Shown: positions 9,901-17,355 of the stretch, one piece after another
Numbering within the stretch: the stretch's first letter is position 1
Layout of the letters: the number at the start of each line of letters is the position of its first letter
Origin: CBDUXP01 sp965371225 [NCBI: uncultured bacterium]
GTDB lineage: Bacteria; Abyssobacteria; SURF-5; CBDUXP01
Assembly (NCBI GenBank): GCA_965371225.1
Contig: CBDUXP010000021.1
Span: 1-59,281, forward strand
Length of the DNA: 59,281 nt
Reading direction: 5' to 3'
The notes under the pieces: model-generated
What the model was told of the DNA's origin: nothing
Seen by the model: the letters and a program-made list of their open reading frames with translations, nothing else
The model's database searches: none
Translations under genes and position numbers: made by a program

Positions 9901-10163
9901 CGTCCCGCGTACCCGCGCGCAACCAACCCATCGAAGGGGACGGGGCTCGCGTGCACGGAGCGCAGATCCTCCAGCAGCCCGCGCAGGTCGGTCAGCCCGG
10001 TCCAGTCCGTGTCCGCCAGCGTGGCCTCGGCCGCCGCCAACTCCTCGAGCCATCCGGCAACGGTGGCATCGTCGGCGCCCGTGTCGACGGCCTGCCGCAG
10101 CCCGGCCTCGATGGGCGCGAGGCGCTCGGCTAACGGTGCAAATGTTTCGGTGTGCTCGCCCAT
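6942..10163 (-). CDS. cheA: CheA histidine kinase with extended, repeat-containing N-terminus
   Basis: 1073 aa, far longer than the roughly 650 aa of classical CheA. The HPt domain is internal (about 465-585), with phospho-His H520 in FRSVHTIKGDAG. A dimerisation region (about 670-740), the HATPase core (N box DPLSHLIRNALDHG about 786-799; DDGRGID about 834-840; GRGVGLDVV about 885-893) and a C-terminal CheW domain (about 925-1070) follow. The first 460 residues carry three copies of a unit ending in SPVPFDGLVA (73-82), SPVAFGGIVA (182-191) and SPVPFDGLVA (297-306), each followed by a basic or aromatic RF. These may be degenerate HPt-like or docking modules; no phospho-His is evident in them. 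It is the first gene of the operon. Confidence 0.93.
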   Translation of the reverse strand: MGEHTETFAPLAERLAPIEAGLRQAVDTGADDATVAGWLEELAAAEATLADTDWTGLTDLRGLLEDLRSVHASPVPFDGLVARGYAGRFASWLRALREQLLGEAPAGPAAAPDAEREALLASIEALHTSFRAAQDEPTPGAQLTQAIAQLETLAAAAAAADGEELARPVRDIASDLAVIAKSPVAFGGIVAVSITDRFAPLVPDLAALLSAGPSAPGAGPPGDDALDGPATVDILEQSQVVAAFLEDAVGDAPPAAALLAIVDEVFSLSSAATVMQHEDLGDALAELAQDLIEVADSPVPFDGLVAQSTVERFTPLLDGLLRVQGGALPTDDLCPRPADEAVGRASVAAMMLEEGDDAGALAPVLDTVEALYDELRHDAPADVAGLVLSVKAHLSTRMFSDEMITDAEIGALQAAFRTVQESLRAVAAGKSVVLDIPAQVEALIGLSDATPAVASPAEVGDPSGVPTLVRLVQETDNPRILEVFIEDVKQQVETLEGATLNWEANPTDEELLRAIFRSVHTIKGDAGLIGYQLLNQVFHSLENILCQLREGEVPFRPVYAQLVLENTDLIGQVIADLETALALESLDGWTPQVTDAVLNKMLHTITQATAGQDADTAPPAAAAPEPAPAGTTPADDPERPLGEFLLESKAINRDQLEGALQKQEAVRRVAGVRETLKVNLERLDTLIDLVGELSIAESMLVNQRRALGAVNGDATEFDKLLDRFGKLTGDIQDRALAMRMVPVKRAFQKMQRLVRDLAQRAGKDVTLQTIGEDTEIDKTLVEELGDPLSHLIRNALDHGLESPAERQAAGKPAMGQVRLEAYHAAGNIVLEMADDGRGIDTAKVLARAESRGLVEPGAHLPDQQIYQFLFMPGFSLAAEVTEISGRGVGLDVVKKNMEKLRGRVEVVSAPGKGTTFRLKLPLTLAIIDGMVAEVGSERYIIPLLNIVQSVRPEPGQVQTVQGRGEFVRARGQLLPLVRLHELYDVEPRTQAPWEALVVIVVHDDDYAGLLVDDLLGQHQVVVKSLGAAFGHLPGISGASIMGDGRVGLILDIPTLLEHARTSDRRTVALAEAG

Positions 10164-10512
10164 GCTGCGTCGTTCTACATCGCGCCGGCGTCTGGCGCGT
10201 CCGGCTTGCGGCCGACGGGGGGAGGCGTCACGGTAGAGGGTCGGCGACGGGGACAGCGCGCGCCCGAAGTTCTGGCAACGGTACCGAGGTCCTGTTTGGC
10301 CCGCCGGTGGTCGACCACGCGCACAGCCCGACTCCCTTAGCGGAGGTCCGCGCCTCCGCCGCTATCTCGGCCAGCAGTGGCCGGGGCCGGCCTCTGCGCC
10401 CAGTTGTGGGAGCGCTAACCCGCCCACGGTCAACGCTCGCCTTGCCTGCTCGCCCTCGCCCTACGCGCTCATTGCTCCTGCCCGCCTGGGTCTGTAGGCG
10501 CCTGCCCAATTC
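10164..10512. other. Non-coding interval upstream of cheA
   Basis: 349 GC-rich bases between the start of cheA and the stop of the HTH-receiver gene, both on the minus strand. Open frames here have no protein-like composition. A perfect 7-bp inverted repeat (GCGGAGG at 10340-10346, CCTCCGC at 10353-10359) could form a hairpin but has no T-run. The promoter of the chemosensory operon should lie here; I see no convincing -35/-10 pair. Confidence 0.5.
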
Positions 10513-11142
10513 TTACAGGGTTGAGGTCGAAGACTTTTGCAGGGCCGGGCGTACGGCTTCTTCCAGGTCGGCCCGCCGGAACGGTTTCTTCAAGACGCGC
10601 TCGGCGCCACAGCCGAGAATCCGTTCAATATTCTCTTCGGTCCCGTACCCCGTCATGGCGATCACGTGGATCTCCGCCGTCTCCGGGGTGGCCTTGATGC
10701 GCTCGCACACCGCGAACCCGTCCATGCCGGGCATGTACAAGTCCAGCAGCACGATCGTCGGCTGGAACACCGCGACGAGTTGCCCGGCCTCGAACCCGTT
10801 CATGGCGATGGCCACTTCGGGGTGCTCAGGCATTTCATCCAGAATCGTCCGGACGAATTCGGTGATGTCCTCCTCGTCGTCGACCACGAGAATCCGGTCA
10901 CCACCCTGGGGTTGCAGTTCCGGCGGCAGCGGCATCTCATGCTTGACCAGGAACGCCAGCAGATCGGCGCGCCGGATGCGCCGGTGCCCGCCCGGCGTGC
11001 GGTAGGCCAATAGACGCCCACCATCGACCCAACTCTTGACGGTGTTGATATTCACCGAACACATCTGCGCAACATCGTGTGTCGTGAACACCGTCTTGTT
11101 CGCGCGGTCAGGTCGAGCAGACTGAGGATTCTGGCTAGGCAT
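10513..11142 (-). CDS. MerR/excisionase-type HTH fused to a C-terminal receiver domain
   Basis: 209 aa. Residues about 17-66 form a helix-turn-helix of the excisionase/MerR type (FTTHDVAQMCSVNINTVKSW, then YRTPGGHRRIRRADL). A linker follows, then a receiver (about 84-203) with the acidic residues D88-D89, phospho-acceptor D134 (VLLDLYMPGMDG) and Lys in VLKKPF. The domain order is DNA-binding first and receiver last, the reverse of most response regulators. GAGGGAG precedes ATG 11142. It is probably a transcription factor switched by phosphorylation; targets are unknown, though position makes the downstream cheA operon a candidate. No kinase is adjacent. Confidence 0.85.
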   Translation of the reverse strand: MPSQNPQSARPDRANKTVFTTHDVAQMCSVNINTVKSWVDGGRLLAYRTPGGHRRIRRADLLAFLVKHEMPLPPELQPQGGDRILVVDDEEDITEFVRTILDEMPEHPEVAIAMNGFEAGQLVAVFQPTIVLLDLYMPGMDGFAVCERIKATPETAEIHVIAMTGYGTEENIERILGCGAERVLKKPFRRADLEEAVRPALQKSSTSTL

Positions 11143-11192
11143 AACACTCCCTCGCTACTCGTTGTGGCAATATAAGCAGTAACATCGCTTTA

Positions 11193-11220
11193 GCACGATA
11201 GCATAGGGGGGGGGCTTTTG
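11193..11220 (-). promoter_or_regulatory. Candidate promoter with a nine-base C tract in the spacer
   Basis: AT-rich DNA 50-80 nt upstream of the HTH-receiver gene. Read on the minus strand, TTGCAA and TATCGT are separated by 17 nt, and that spacer contains nine consecutive C (G9 at 11206-11214 on the plus strand). The hexamers are only fair matches, so the promoter call is weak; the homopolymer is directly seen. About 24 nt beyond the upstream diiron gene, AGCGTC/GACGCT (11352-11357 and 11364-11369) could form a hairpin without a T-run. Confidence 0.3.
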
Positions 11221-11392
11221 CAAGTTGTATTTTGCCTATTCTGACAACTACGCCAGTGATACGCGGTCAGCAGAATGGTATAAGTTGCTATTTAGCAGGT
11301 ACTTACGTGATATGGCACAATTCACCACGCGAGGAAAGCGGAATTCTGCTAAGCGTCACGGGGGACGCTGCGGAGGCCGACGCCGGCCGGTG

Positions 11393-12130
11393 TCAGGGCA
11401 GCGGAAGCGTCAGGTCCAGGTGGCGCAGGCGCTCCTGCAACCCCTGGAAGATGAACCCCGCAAAGGGCGAGGGCCCCCCCACCACCATCAGCAACAGCCG
11501 GGCGTACTCCACCAGTTGGGTTTCCGCGTGGCGCCGCTCGGCGCGCGAGGCCCGCCCCAGGAGCCGGGGCAGATACGTCAGCCCGAATGCCACGTGCCGG
11601 GCCTCGTCCGTCTTCACCCGGTACAGCAACTCCCGTAGCAGCGGGCACGGGGTCTGTTGCCGCATGTCGGCGAACACGTCCAGCGCCAGCCCTTCGACCA
11701 TGATCTGCATGCCGACGATTTCTTCAATGACGCTGTCGCAGACCAGCAACCGGTCGAGCAGCTCACGCAACCACGGATTCATCGGCGTGTACGTCCCGAG
11801 CTTGGTGAGGTACCGGCCGAACGCTTCCACGTGCCGCGCTTCGTCCACCACCTGCGTGGCCAGGTACAGCCGCCCCTCCAGGTCCGGCAGGCGGTCCACC
11901 AGCTGCGAGCACAACAGAAATGCCCCCTGCTCTCCATAGTAGAACTGCGAGAGCATGCGCGCGCGCATCTCCCGCCCCATCGCGGCCGGCCGGCCCGGCG
12001 GCAGGATGATCTCGGTCGACCAGTCCAGGTCCGTCTCCGCGTTCCACTGCTCGGCGGTCGCCTTCGTGTACAGCCGCCACTCCTCGGCAAGGGCGACCGT
12101 GCTCGCAACGACCGGATCCGACGGAAGCAT
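11393..12130 (-). CDS. Diiron ferritin-like superfamily protein
   Basis: 245 aa four-helix-bundle protein. Two DEARH motifs and two partner glutamates give a complete carboxylate-bridged diiron set: E67 (YYGEQGA), E97 and H100 (VVDEARHVE), E146 (IMVEGLAL), E176 and H179 (KTDEARHVA). The pattern fits the ferritin-like/ribonucleotide-reductase-R2-like/oxygenase superfamily rather than a storage ferritin; an N-oxygenase or fatty-acid-modifying role is possible but not shown. There is no signal peptide, so it is cytoplasmic. It stands alone, 250 nt upstream of the HTH-receiver gene on the same strand. The start at ATG 12130 lacks a strong ribosome site. Confidence 0.75.
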   Translation of the reverse strand: MLPSDPVVASTVALAEEWRLYTKATAEQWNAETDLDWSTEIILPPGRPAAMGREMRARMLSQFYYGEQGAFLLCSQLVDRLPDLEGRLYLATQVVDEARHVEAFGRYLTKLGTYTPMNPWLRELLDRLLVCDSVIEEIVGMQIMVEGLALDVFADMRQQTPCPLLRELLYRVKTDEARHVAFGLTYLPRLLGRASRAERRHAETQLVEYARLLLMVVGGPSPFAGFIFQGLQERLRHLDLTLPLP

Positions 12131-12721
12131 GCGGGCATTCTACGGGGCGCACAGGGGGCCATACAACCTGCGGGACGCGATGGCGGCCGCACCGCAGGCG
12201 AACGGCGCACCAATACTGGAACCACGCGCTCTATTGACCGCAGCCCGTCGCGTAGCGCGTCCCGTGACTGCGCCGCTCCGCCGCGCGCGTGCGCAGGCGA
12301 CGGGCACAATTACATGACGCGGGAGTTCGCACACGCGCACCTGGTCAGCTGGCCCAAAGGTTCCGCGCGCGCACTGCCCCGTTACGACATGGGGGGGACG
12401 CGTTTCCGCCCGCTGCGCTCGCAGGGGCGGGCGCCCGGCAGCCCGGGTTTCTGCCCCCCACCCCCGCGTCGCTGGCCGGATCAAAACCCCATATGAGGCG
12501 CTGCGAATACCTCGCTTGGGGCGGTGAAGGCCATCCTCCGGAGCCCCTGACCAAGTGAAATTTGTAAGTCATTCGTATAACATATCTTATGTGTGATGAC
12601 ATTTTGGGGATTCCCTGGCATAATACCTGTATAGCTTGGTGACGTGGTTCAGATTTCTTGGGTGTCTCCCCCGCGGCCCGCGGTCTCGCCTCTCGAGTGG
12701 CTCCCTCCTCGTCTCCACCGA
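12131..12721. other. Divergent intergenic region
   Basis: About 590 bases between the diiron gene (minus) and the Bat operon (plus). The first 400 are GC-rich with no protein-like frame; positions 12555-12640 are abruptly AT-rich and hold the likely promoter of the plus-strand operon. No repeat, RNA gene or insertion element is seen. Confidence 0.5.
12596..12626 (+). promoter_or_regulatory. Probable promoter of the Bat/MoxR operon
   Basis: ATGACA (12596-12601) and TAATAC (12621-12626) are separated by 19 nt (18 nt if TGACAT is taken), in the only AT-rich patch before the operon. An overlapping TGGCAT at 12616-12621 resembles a sigma-54 -24 box, but the -12 position reads CTGT rather than TTGC, so a sigma-70 reading is preferred. 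Transcription from here would leave about 90 nt before GTG 12722. Confidence 0.35.
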
Positions 12722-13534
12722 GTGTTCCGAGCCGCGGGCCGCTCCCTCTTTTGGGCCGGCCTCGCCCTCGCCGCCCCAGCCCACGCCCAGCCGTCCCCCA
12801 CCGCGGAGTACCACGCCAACCTGCTCGACGGCCATCCGGGCGACATCTTCGAAGTGGTGATTACCGTCCGGTGGCCCGGGATCGCCGACGCGTTCGACGT
12901 CCCCGCCCCGCGCCCCGCGGAGGTAGACGGGCTCGCGTGCACCCTCGTGGATACCGAGAGCAGCCACGATACGCGCGGCAGCCTGGTGCGCTTCCGCTGG
13001 CAGGTGGCCGCCACCGCACCGGACACCTATGCCCTCCCCCGCATCTTGCCCGTGGTGGCCTACCCGCGGGAGAGCCCCACCCCGATCGCGATCCAGCCGC
13101 TCCTCCCCCTTGAGGTCACGATTCGGCCGCGCCTGTCCACCGGCAAGCGCATCGCCATCATCGCCGCAGCCGGCTTGGGTGCGGGCGGGATCGCTGTCGG
13201 GGCCCTGGCCCTTGGGCGCCGCCGGGCCGACCGCCACGCGGCCGGCGACGCGGACGCCGCACGCCGCTTAGAGCAGGCGGCCCATGAAGCGCGCCTCGCC
13301 GACGCGGTCGCGCACCGCGTGGCCGGCGACCACAGCGCGTATCTCGAGACGCTCGTCGCGCTGGCGCGGGACGCCGGCGCTCCCGCCGCGGCCCGCACGG
13401 AACTGGCCGCGCTGCACGAACGGATTGCGTTTGCGGGGCACCGGCCCGCGGAACACGAACTGGAACGGGCGGCGGCCATTGTGCGCCGGCTGCTCACGGC
13501 CCGACCCCCGTCGGAGGATGCACCTCGCACATGA
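12722..13534 (+). CDS. Secreted, membrane-anchored Bat-operon protein of unknown function
   Basis: With GTG 12722 as start (270 aa) the protein opens with a clear signal peptide (SLFWAGLALAAPAHA, cleavage before Q). The frame is open back to GTG 12644, but that adds a Pro-rich leader. A beta-rich periplasmic part (about 25-125) is followed by a transmembrane helix (about 142-164, IIAAAGLGAGGIAVGALAL) and an Arg/Ala-rich helical cytoplasmic tail. The architecture resembles BatD-like proteins and the lipoprotein at 15401-16360. Its stop overlaps the moxR start as ATGA, so it is the first gene of the operon. Confidence 0.7.
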   Translation: MFRAAGRSLFWAGLALAAPAHAQPSPTAEYHANLLDGHPGDIFEVVITVRWPGIADAFDVPAPRPAEVDGLACTLVDTESSHDTRGSLVRFRWQVAATAPDTYALPRILPVVAYPRESPTPIAIQPLLPLEVTIRPRLSTGKRIAIIAAAGLGAGGIAVGALALGRRRADRHAAGDADAARRLEQAAHEARLADAVAHRVAGDHSAYLETLVALARDAGAPAAARTELAALHERIAFAGHRPAEHELERAAAIVRRLLTARPPSEDAPRT

Positions 13535-14517
13535 CCGTATCCGTAGAAGAGTTGACCGAACGTATCGCCGCCGAAGCGGCCACCCTGCACCAGGTCGGAG
13601 AACAACTGCGCACCGTCATCGTGGGCCAAACGCAGTTGCTCGACCGCCTGCTCGTCGCGCTGCTGGCCGACGGCCACGTGCTGCTGGAAGGGGTGCCCGG
13701 CCTGGCAAAAACTACCGCCGTGCGCGCCCTCGCCGCGTCGCTCGACTGCGAGTTCCGGCGCATTCAGTTCACGCCGGACCTGCTGCCGGCGGACGTGGTC
13801 GGCACGCAGGTGTTCCGCCCGCAGGACGGCGCATTCGAAACCCGGCGCGGGCCCATCTTCGGCCACATCGTCCTCGCCGACGAGATCAACCGGGCGCCGG
13901 CCAAAGTGCAAAGCGCTCTCCTGGAAGCCATGCAGGAACGCCAGGTCACCATCGGCGGCGAAACGCATCCCCTGCCCGAACCGTTCATGGTCCTGGCGAC
14001 GCAAAATCCCATCGAGCAGGAAGGGACGTATCCGCTGCCCGAAGCACAGGTGGACCGCTTCTTCCTCAAGGTGGTGCTCGGGTATCCGACGAAGGAGGAG
14101 GAGCGCGAGATCATGGACCGGGCGCTCACCCTCAATCCCGAAGCCTGCACGCCGATCCTGAATCCGGCGGACATCGCGCGCCTGCGCGGGCTGGTGCACC
14201 AGGTCTACGTGGACCCCAAGGTGAAGGACTACATCGTGAACCTCGTCTTCGCCACGCGCGAGCCCGCCGCCCATCGCGTGCCAATCGACGGCCAGCTCGC
14301 CTACGGGGCGTCGCCCCGCGCCAGCATTTACCTGCTGCACGCGGCGCGGGCGCACGCCATGTTGCAGGGCCGGGGGTACGTCACGCCGCAGGATGTGAAA
14401 ACCTTGGGGCCGGACGTGTTGCGCCACCGTGTCGTGCTCAGCTACGAGGCCGAAGCGGAGGAGATCACGCCGGACGACGTGGTCGCCACCATCCTCTCCC
14501 ACATCGAGGTGCCCTGA
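13531..14517 (+). CDS. moxR: MoxR-family AAA+ ATPase
   Basis: 328 aa, typical length. Walker A (EGVPGLAKT, about residues 52-60), Walker B with sensor context (IVLADEINRAPAKVQSALLEAMQE, split by the family DEINRA motif) and sensor Asn (LATQNPIEQEGTYPLPEAQVDRF) are all present; the C-terminal lid ends PDDVVATIL. MoxR ATPases act as chaperones, usually on the VWA proteins encoded next to them, here BatA and BatB. It overlaps the preceding gene by 4 nt and is 6 nt before the DUF58 gene. Confidence 0.95.
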   Translation: MTVSVEELTERIAAEAATLHQVGEQLRTVIVGQTQLLDRLLVALLADGHVLLEGVPGLAKTTAVRALAASLDCEFRRIQFTPDLLPADVVGTQVFRPQDGAFETRRGPIFGHIVLADEINRAPAKVQSALLEAMQERQVTIGGETHPLPEPFMVLATQNPIEQEGTYPLPEAQVDRFFLKVVLGYPTKEEEREIMDRALTLNPEACTPILNPADIARLRGLVHQVYVDPKVKDYIVNLVFATREPAAHRVPIDGQLAYGASPRASIYLLHAARAHAMLQGRGYVTPQDVKTLGPDVLRHRVVLSYEAEAEEITPDDVVATILSHIEVP

Positions 14518-14523
14518 GCGCCC

Positions 14524-15408
14524 ATGCTGCCGCCCGAAGCGCTGCGCGCGATCCGGCGCATCCAGCTCCAGACCCGCCGCACGGTGAACGACGTGCTCGC
14601 CGGGCAGTACCACTCCGTCTTCAAGGGCCGCGGGATGGAATTCGCCGACGTGCGCGAATACATCCCGGGCGACGACTTGCGCATCATCGACTGGAACGTC
14701 ACGGCCCGCATGGGGCACCCCTTCGTGAAACAGTTCCAAGAAGAGCGGGAGCTGACGGTCATGCTGGTGGTGGACGCCTCGGCCTCCCAGCGGTTCGGCT
14801 CCGGCGAACGCTTCAAACAAGAGGTCGCCGCCGAGCTGGGCGCCCTCCTCGCCTACGCCGCGATCAAGAACAACGACAAGGTCGGCCTGATCATCGCAGC
14901 CGACCGGCCGGAGTTGACGATCGCCCCCAAGAAGGGGCGCAGCCATGTGTACCGCGTCATCCGCGCGATCCTCCAGTACCAGCCCACCGGCCGGGGCACG
15001 AACTTGGCCGCCGCGCTTGAATACCTGAATCACATCACCCACCGGCGGACGGTTACGTTCATCATCAGCGATTTCCTCACCGAGGGGTACGAGCGCGCGT
15101 TGCGGGTCACCAACCGCCGGCACGACCTGGTGGCGCTCGTCGTCCACGACCCCCGGGAGCAGGTCCTCCCCCGGGCCGGCCTGGTCGCGCTCGAAGACGC
15201 GGAGACGGGCGCGACGCGGCTCGTCGACACGAACAGCGCCGCCACGCGCGCGCGGTTCGCGGAAGAGAACAGCCGGCGGCTCGAGCGGCTGCGCGATCAA
15301 TTCCGCGCGGTCGACGTGGACCACACCATCATCAATTCGACCGAATCCTACGTGCTGCCCCTGGTCCAGTTCTTCCGCATGCGCGAACGCAGGTTGCGCC
15401 GTGCGTAG
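14524..15408 (+). CDS. DUF58 domain protein
   Basis: 294 aa. The DUF58 hallmark is seen in GRGMEFADVREY and GDDLRIIDWNVTAR (about 38-60), followed by a VWA-like fold with a MIDAS-type DASAS motif (MLVVDASASQRFGSG). DUF58 proteins accompany MoxR and VWA proteins in nearly all such operons and are presumed part of the same complex. There is no signal peptide. The C-terminal half (HTIINSTESYVLPLVQFF) matches family length. It overlaps the next gene by 8 nt. Confidence 0.93.
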   Translation: MLPPEALRAIRRIQLQTRRTVNDVLAGQYHSVFKGRGMEFADVREYIPGDDLRIIDWNVTARMGHPFVKQFQEERELTVMLVVDASASQRFGSGERFKQEVAAELGALLAYAAIKNNDKVGLIIAADRPELTIAPKKGRSHVYRVIRAILQYQPTGRGTNLAAALEYLNHITHRRTVTFIISDFLTEGYERALRVTNRRHDLVALVVHDPREQVLPRAGLVALEDAETGATRLVDTNSAATRARFAEENSRRLERLRDQFRAVDVDHTIINSTESYVLPLVQFFRMRERRLRRA

Positions 15409-16360
15409 GCGGCTGGCGCTGCTGGCGTTCGCCACGGGTCTCCTCGGCTGCGCCGCCGAAACGCCCGCGGTGGACCCGGCCCCTCCCGTGCGCTTGCGCG
15501 CAAGCATCGACCGGCCGGCGGCGGCCATTTTCGATCCGATCGCGCTGGTGGTCCGGCTCGACTACGCACCGGGCGTCGTGCCCGAGCTGCCCGAAGGCGT
15601 CCCGCCGGTGGAGGGGCTGACGGTTTCCGCCGCGACCGAGGACGGGCCCGAACTGGTGGACGGGCGCAATGTGATCGTCCGAACGTACGCCCTCCATGCC
15701 GAACAGCCGGGCTCTTACATCGTGCCCGCATTCACGGTGCCCTACGTGCTGCCGGACGGCGCCCGCGGCGAGGCGGCTACCGCGCGCCTCTTTATAGATG
15801 TCGCGTCCATGTTGGGTGCGGGCGAAGACGATCTGTCTGCGCTGCGGCCACTCAAGCCACCCGTCGCGATCCCCCGTGACTACACCGCCGTTGGGTTGAT
15901 CGCGCTGGGCGTGGTGCTCGGGCTGGCGCTGGCGGCGCTGGTCTTCCGTCAGTGGCTCCGGCGGCGCGCGGCGGGGACGGCCCGCGCGGCGCCACGGCAA
16001 CCGGCCCACGTGACGGCCCTGAACGCGCTCGCGCAGTTGGAACGGAGTCCGTTGCTCGCGCAGGGGCGGGTGCGCGACTACCTGTACGGGCTCAGCGACA
16101 TTCTCACCGCGTACCTGGAAGGGCGCTTCGGCGTGCAGGCGGTGGCCAGCACGAGCGAACAACTGTTGCGGCTGCTTGCGGACCAGCCGGCGTTGCCGGG
16201 CGAAACCCGGGCCTTGGCTCGGCGCTTCGTCGCGGAAGTGGATCCCGTCAAGTTCGCGCAGGTGCCGGCGGCGGTGGCACAGGCGGAAACGTGGACTGTG
16301 CGCATCCGGTGTTACGTGGAGACGACCAAGCCGACCGCCGAACTGGAGCGTGCCGCATGA
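15401..16360 (+). CDS. Bat-operon lipoprotein with membrane-spanning and cytoplasmic segments
   Basis: 319 aa from GTG 15401. The lipobox LLGC places the acylated Cys at residue 17. A beta-sandwich-like periplasmic part (about 30-145) is followed by a transmembrane helix (about 163-183, VGLIALGVVLGLALAALVF) and a helical cytoplasmic domain (about 195-315) containing ALNALAQLERSPLLAQGRVRDYLYGLSDIL, a pattern common in DUF4381/BatD-related proteins of this gene set. The stop overlaps the batA start (ATGA). Function is inferred only from the operon. Confidence 0.75.
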   Translation: MRRRLALLAFATGLLGCAAETPAVDPAPPVRLRASIDRPAAAIFDPIALVVRLDYAPGVVPELPEGVPPVEGLTVSAATEDGPELVDGRNVIVRTYALHAEQPGSYIVPAFTVPYVLPDGARGEAATARLFIDVASMLGAGEDDLSALRPLKPPVAIPRDYTAVGLIALGVVLGLALAALVFRQWLRRRAAGTARAAPRQPAHVTALNALAQLERSPLLAQGRVRDYLYGLSDILTAYLEGRFGVQAVASTSEQLLRLLADQPALPGETRALARRFVAEVDPVKFAQVPAAVAQAETWTVRIRCYVETTKPTAELERAA

Positions 16361-17355
16361 TCCGATTCGCCTACCCGTGGGCCCTGCTCGGGCTGCTGGC
16401 GCTGCCGGTGCTGCTCGTGCGGCTCTACCGCACCGGCCGCCCCCGGCTCACGTATTCGGACACGCGCTTGCTGCCGGACACGGGCCCCACCCTGCGCCTC
16501 CTCGTGTGTCGCCACGCGGGCTGGTTGCGCGTCGGCGCGCTGGCCTTGGGCTGCATCGCCCTCGCGCGGCCACAGTCCGGGGCGTCGACGGAGGAGATCA
16601 CTTCCGAAGGGGTCGACATCATGCTCGTCGTGGACACGTCCGGCAGCATGAGCGCGATGGATTTCGAACGCGACGGCGCGGCCACGAACCGGCTGGAAGT
16701 GGTGAAGCTGGCGATCGCCGATTTCGTCGGCAAGCGGCCCAGCGACCGCATCGGCCTCGTGGTGTTCGGCACGCACGCGTTTACCCAGGCGCCGCTCACC
16801 CTGGACCACGGCATGCTGCTTGGGCTGGTGGATCGCGCCGAGATCGGCATGGCGGGCGAGCAACACACCGCCATCGGCTCCGCGCTCGTGACCGCCGTGC
16901 GGCGGCTGCGCGACTTGCCCGCCAAGGACAAAGTCGTCGTCCTGCTCACGGACGGCCGGAACAACGCGGGCCAGGTCACGCCGGAAACCGCCGCGAAGAT
17001 CGCGCAGAGCTACGGCATTCGCGTCTACACCATCGGCGCCGGCACCACCGGCCTCGTCCCCGTTCCGGTGCAGGATCCCTTTTTCGGCATCCGCGTGCAG
17101 TACCAGAATGTGGACCTGGACGAAGCCACCCTGCGCCGCGTCGCGGCGCTCACCGGCGGCCAGTACTTCCACGCGGATAACACGGCGAGTCTGCAGGACG
17201 TCTACGACCAGATCGACGCGCTCGAAAAGACCGAGGTGCAGGTGGAGCGCTACACCACGTGGACCGAGCGGTTCCCCTGGTTCGCGCTCCCGGCGCTGGC
17301 CGTTGCCGGCCTGGAGACCCTGGTGCGCCAGACCGTGGCGCTGGCGGTGCCCTAA
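16357..17355 (+). CDS. batA: BatA-like VWA-domain membrane protein
   Basis: 332 aa from ATG 16357 (overlapping the previous stop). Two N-terminal transmembrane helices (about 7-22 and 57-72) flank the short PRLTYSD motif typical of Bat proteins. The VWA domain has an intact MIDAS, D93-T-S-G-S97, and later T and D metal-site positions in the LTDGRNNAG segment; one more helix lies near the C-terminus (FPWFALPALAVAGLETL). BatA proteins sit in the inner membrane and are linked to aerotolerance or envelope stress, with MoxR as partner. Confidence 0.92.
   Translation: MIRFAYPWALLGLLALPVLLVRLYRTGRPRLTYSDTRLLPDTGPTLRLLVCRHAGWLRVGALALGCIALARPQSGASTEEITSEGVDIMLVVDTSGSMSAMDFERDGAATNRLEVVKLAIADFVGKRPSDRIGLVVFGTHAFTQAPLTLDHGMLLGLVDRAEIGMAGEQHTAIGSALVTAVRRLRDLPAKDKVVVLLTDGRNNAGQVTPETAAKIAQSYGIRVYTIGAGTTGLVPVPVQDPFFGIRVQYQNVDLDEATLRRVAALTGGQYFHADNTASLQDVYDQIDALEKTEVQVERYTTWTERFPWFALPALAVAGLETLVRQTVALAVP

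Noticed and set aside
10228-10509. 93-codon minus-strand frame between cheA and the HTH-receiver gene
   Set aside because: Arg/Gly/Pro-rich, no ribosome site and no homology that I can recognise.
12616-12631. Sigma-54 promoter for the Bat operon
   Set aside because: TGGCAT is present, but the -12 box reads CTGT, missing the essential GC; a sigma-70 reading fits the AT-rich patch better.
13060-15528. 822-codon open frame on the minus strand opposite the first Bat-operon genes
   Set aside because: It runs antisense to moxR and DUF58, which have complete family motifs. The translation is Arg/Val/His-rich with no domain, typical of shadow frames in GC-rich DNA.
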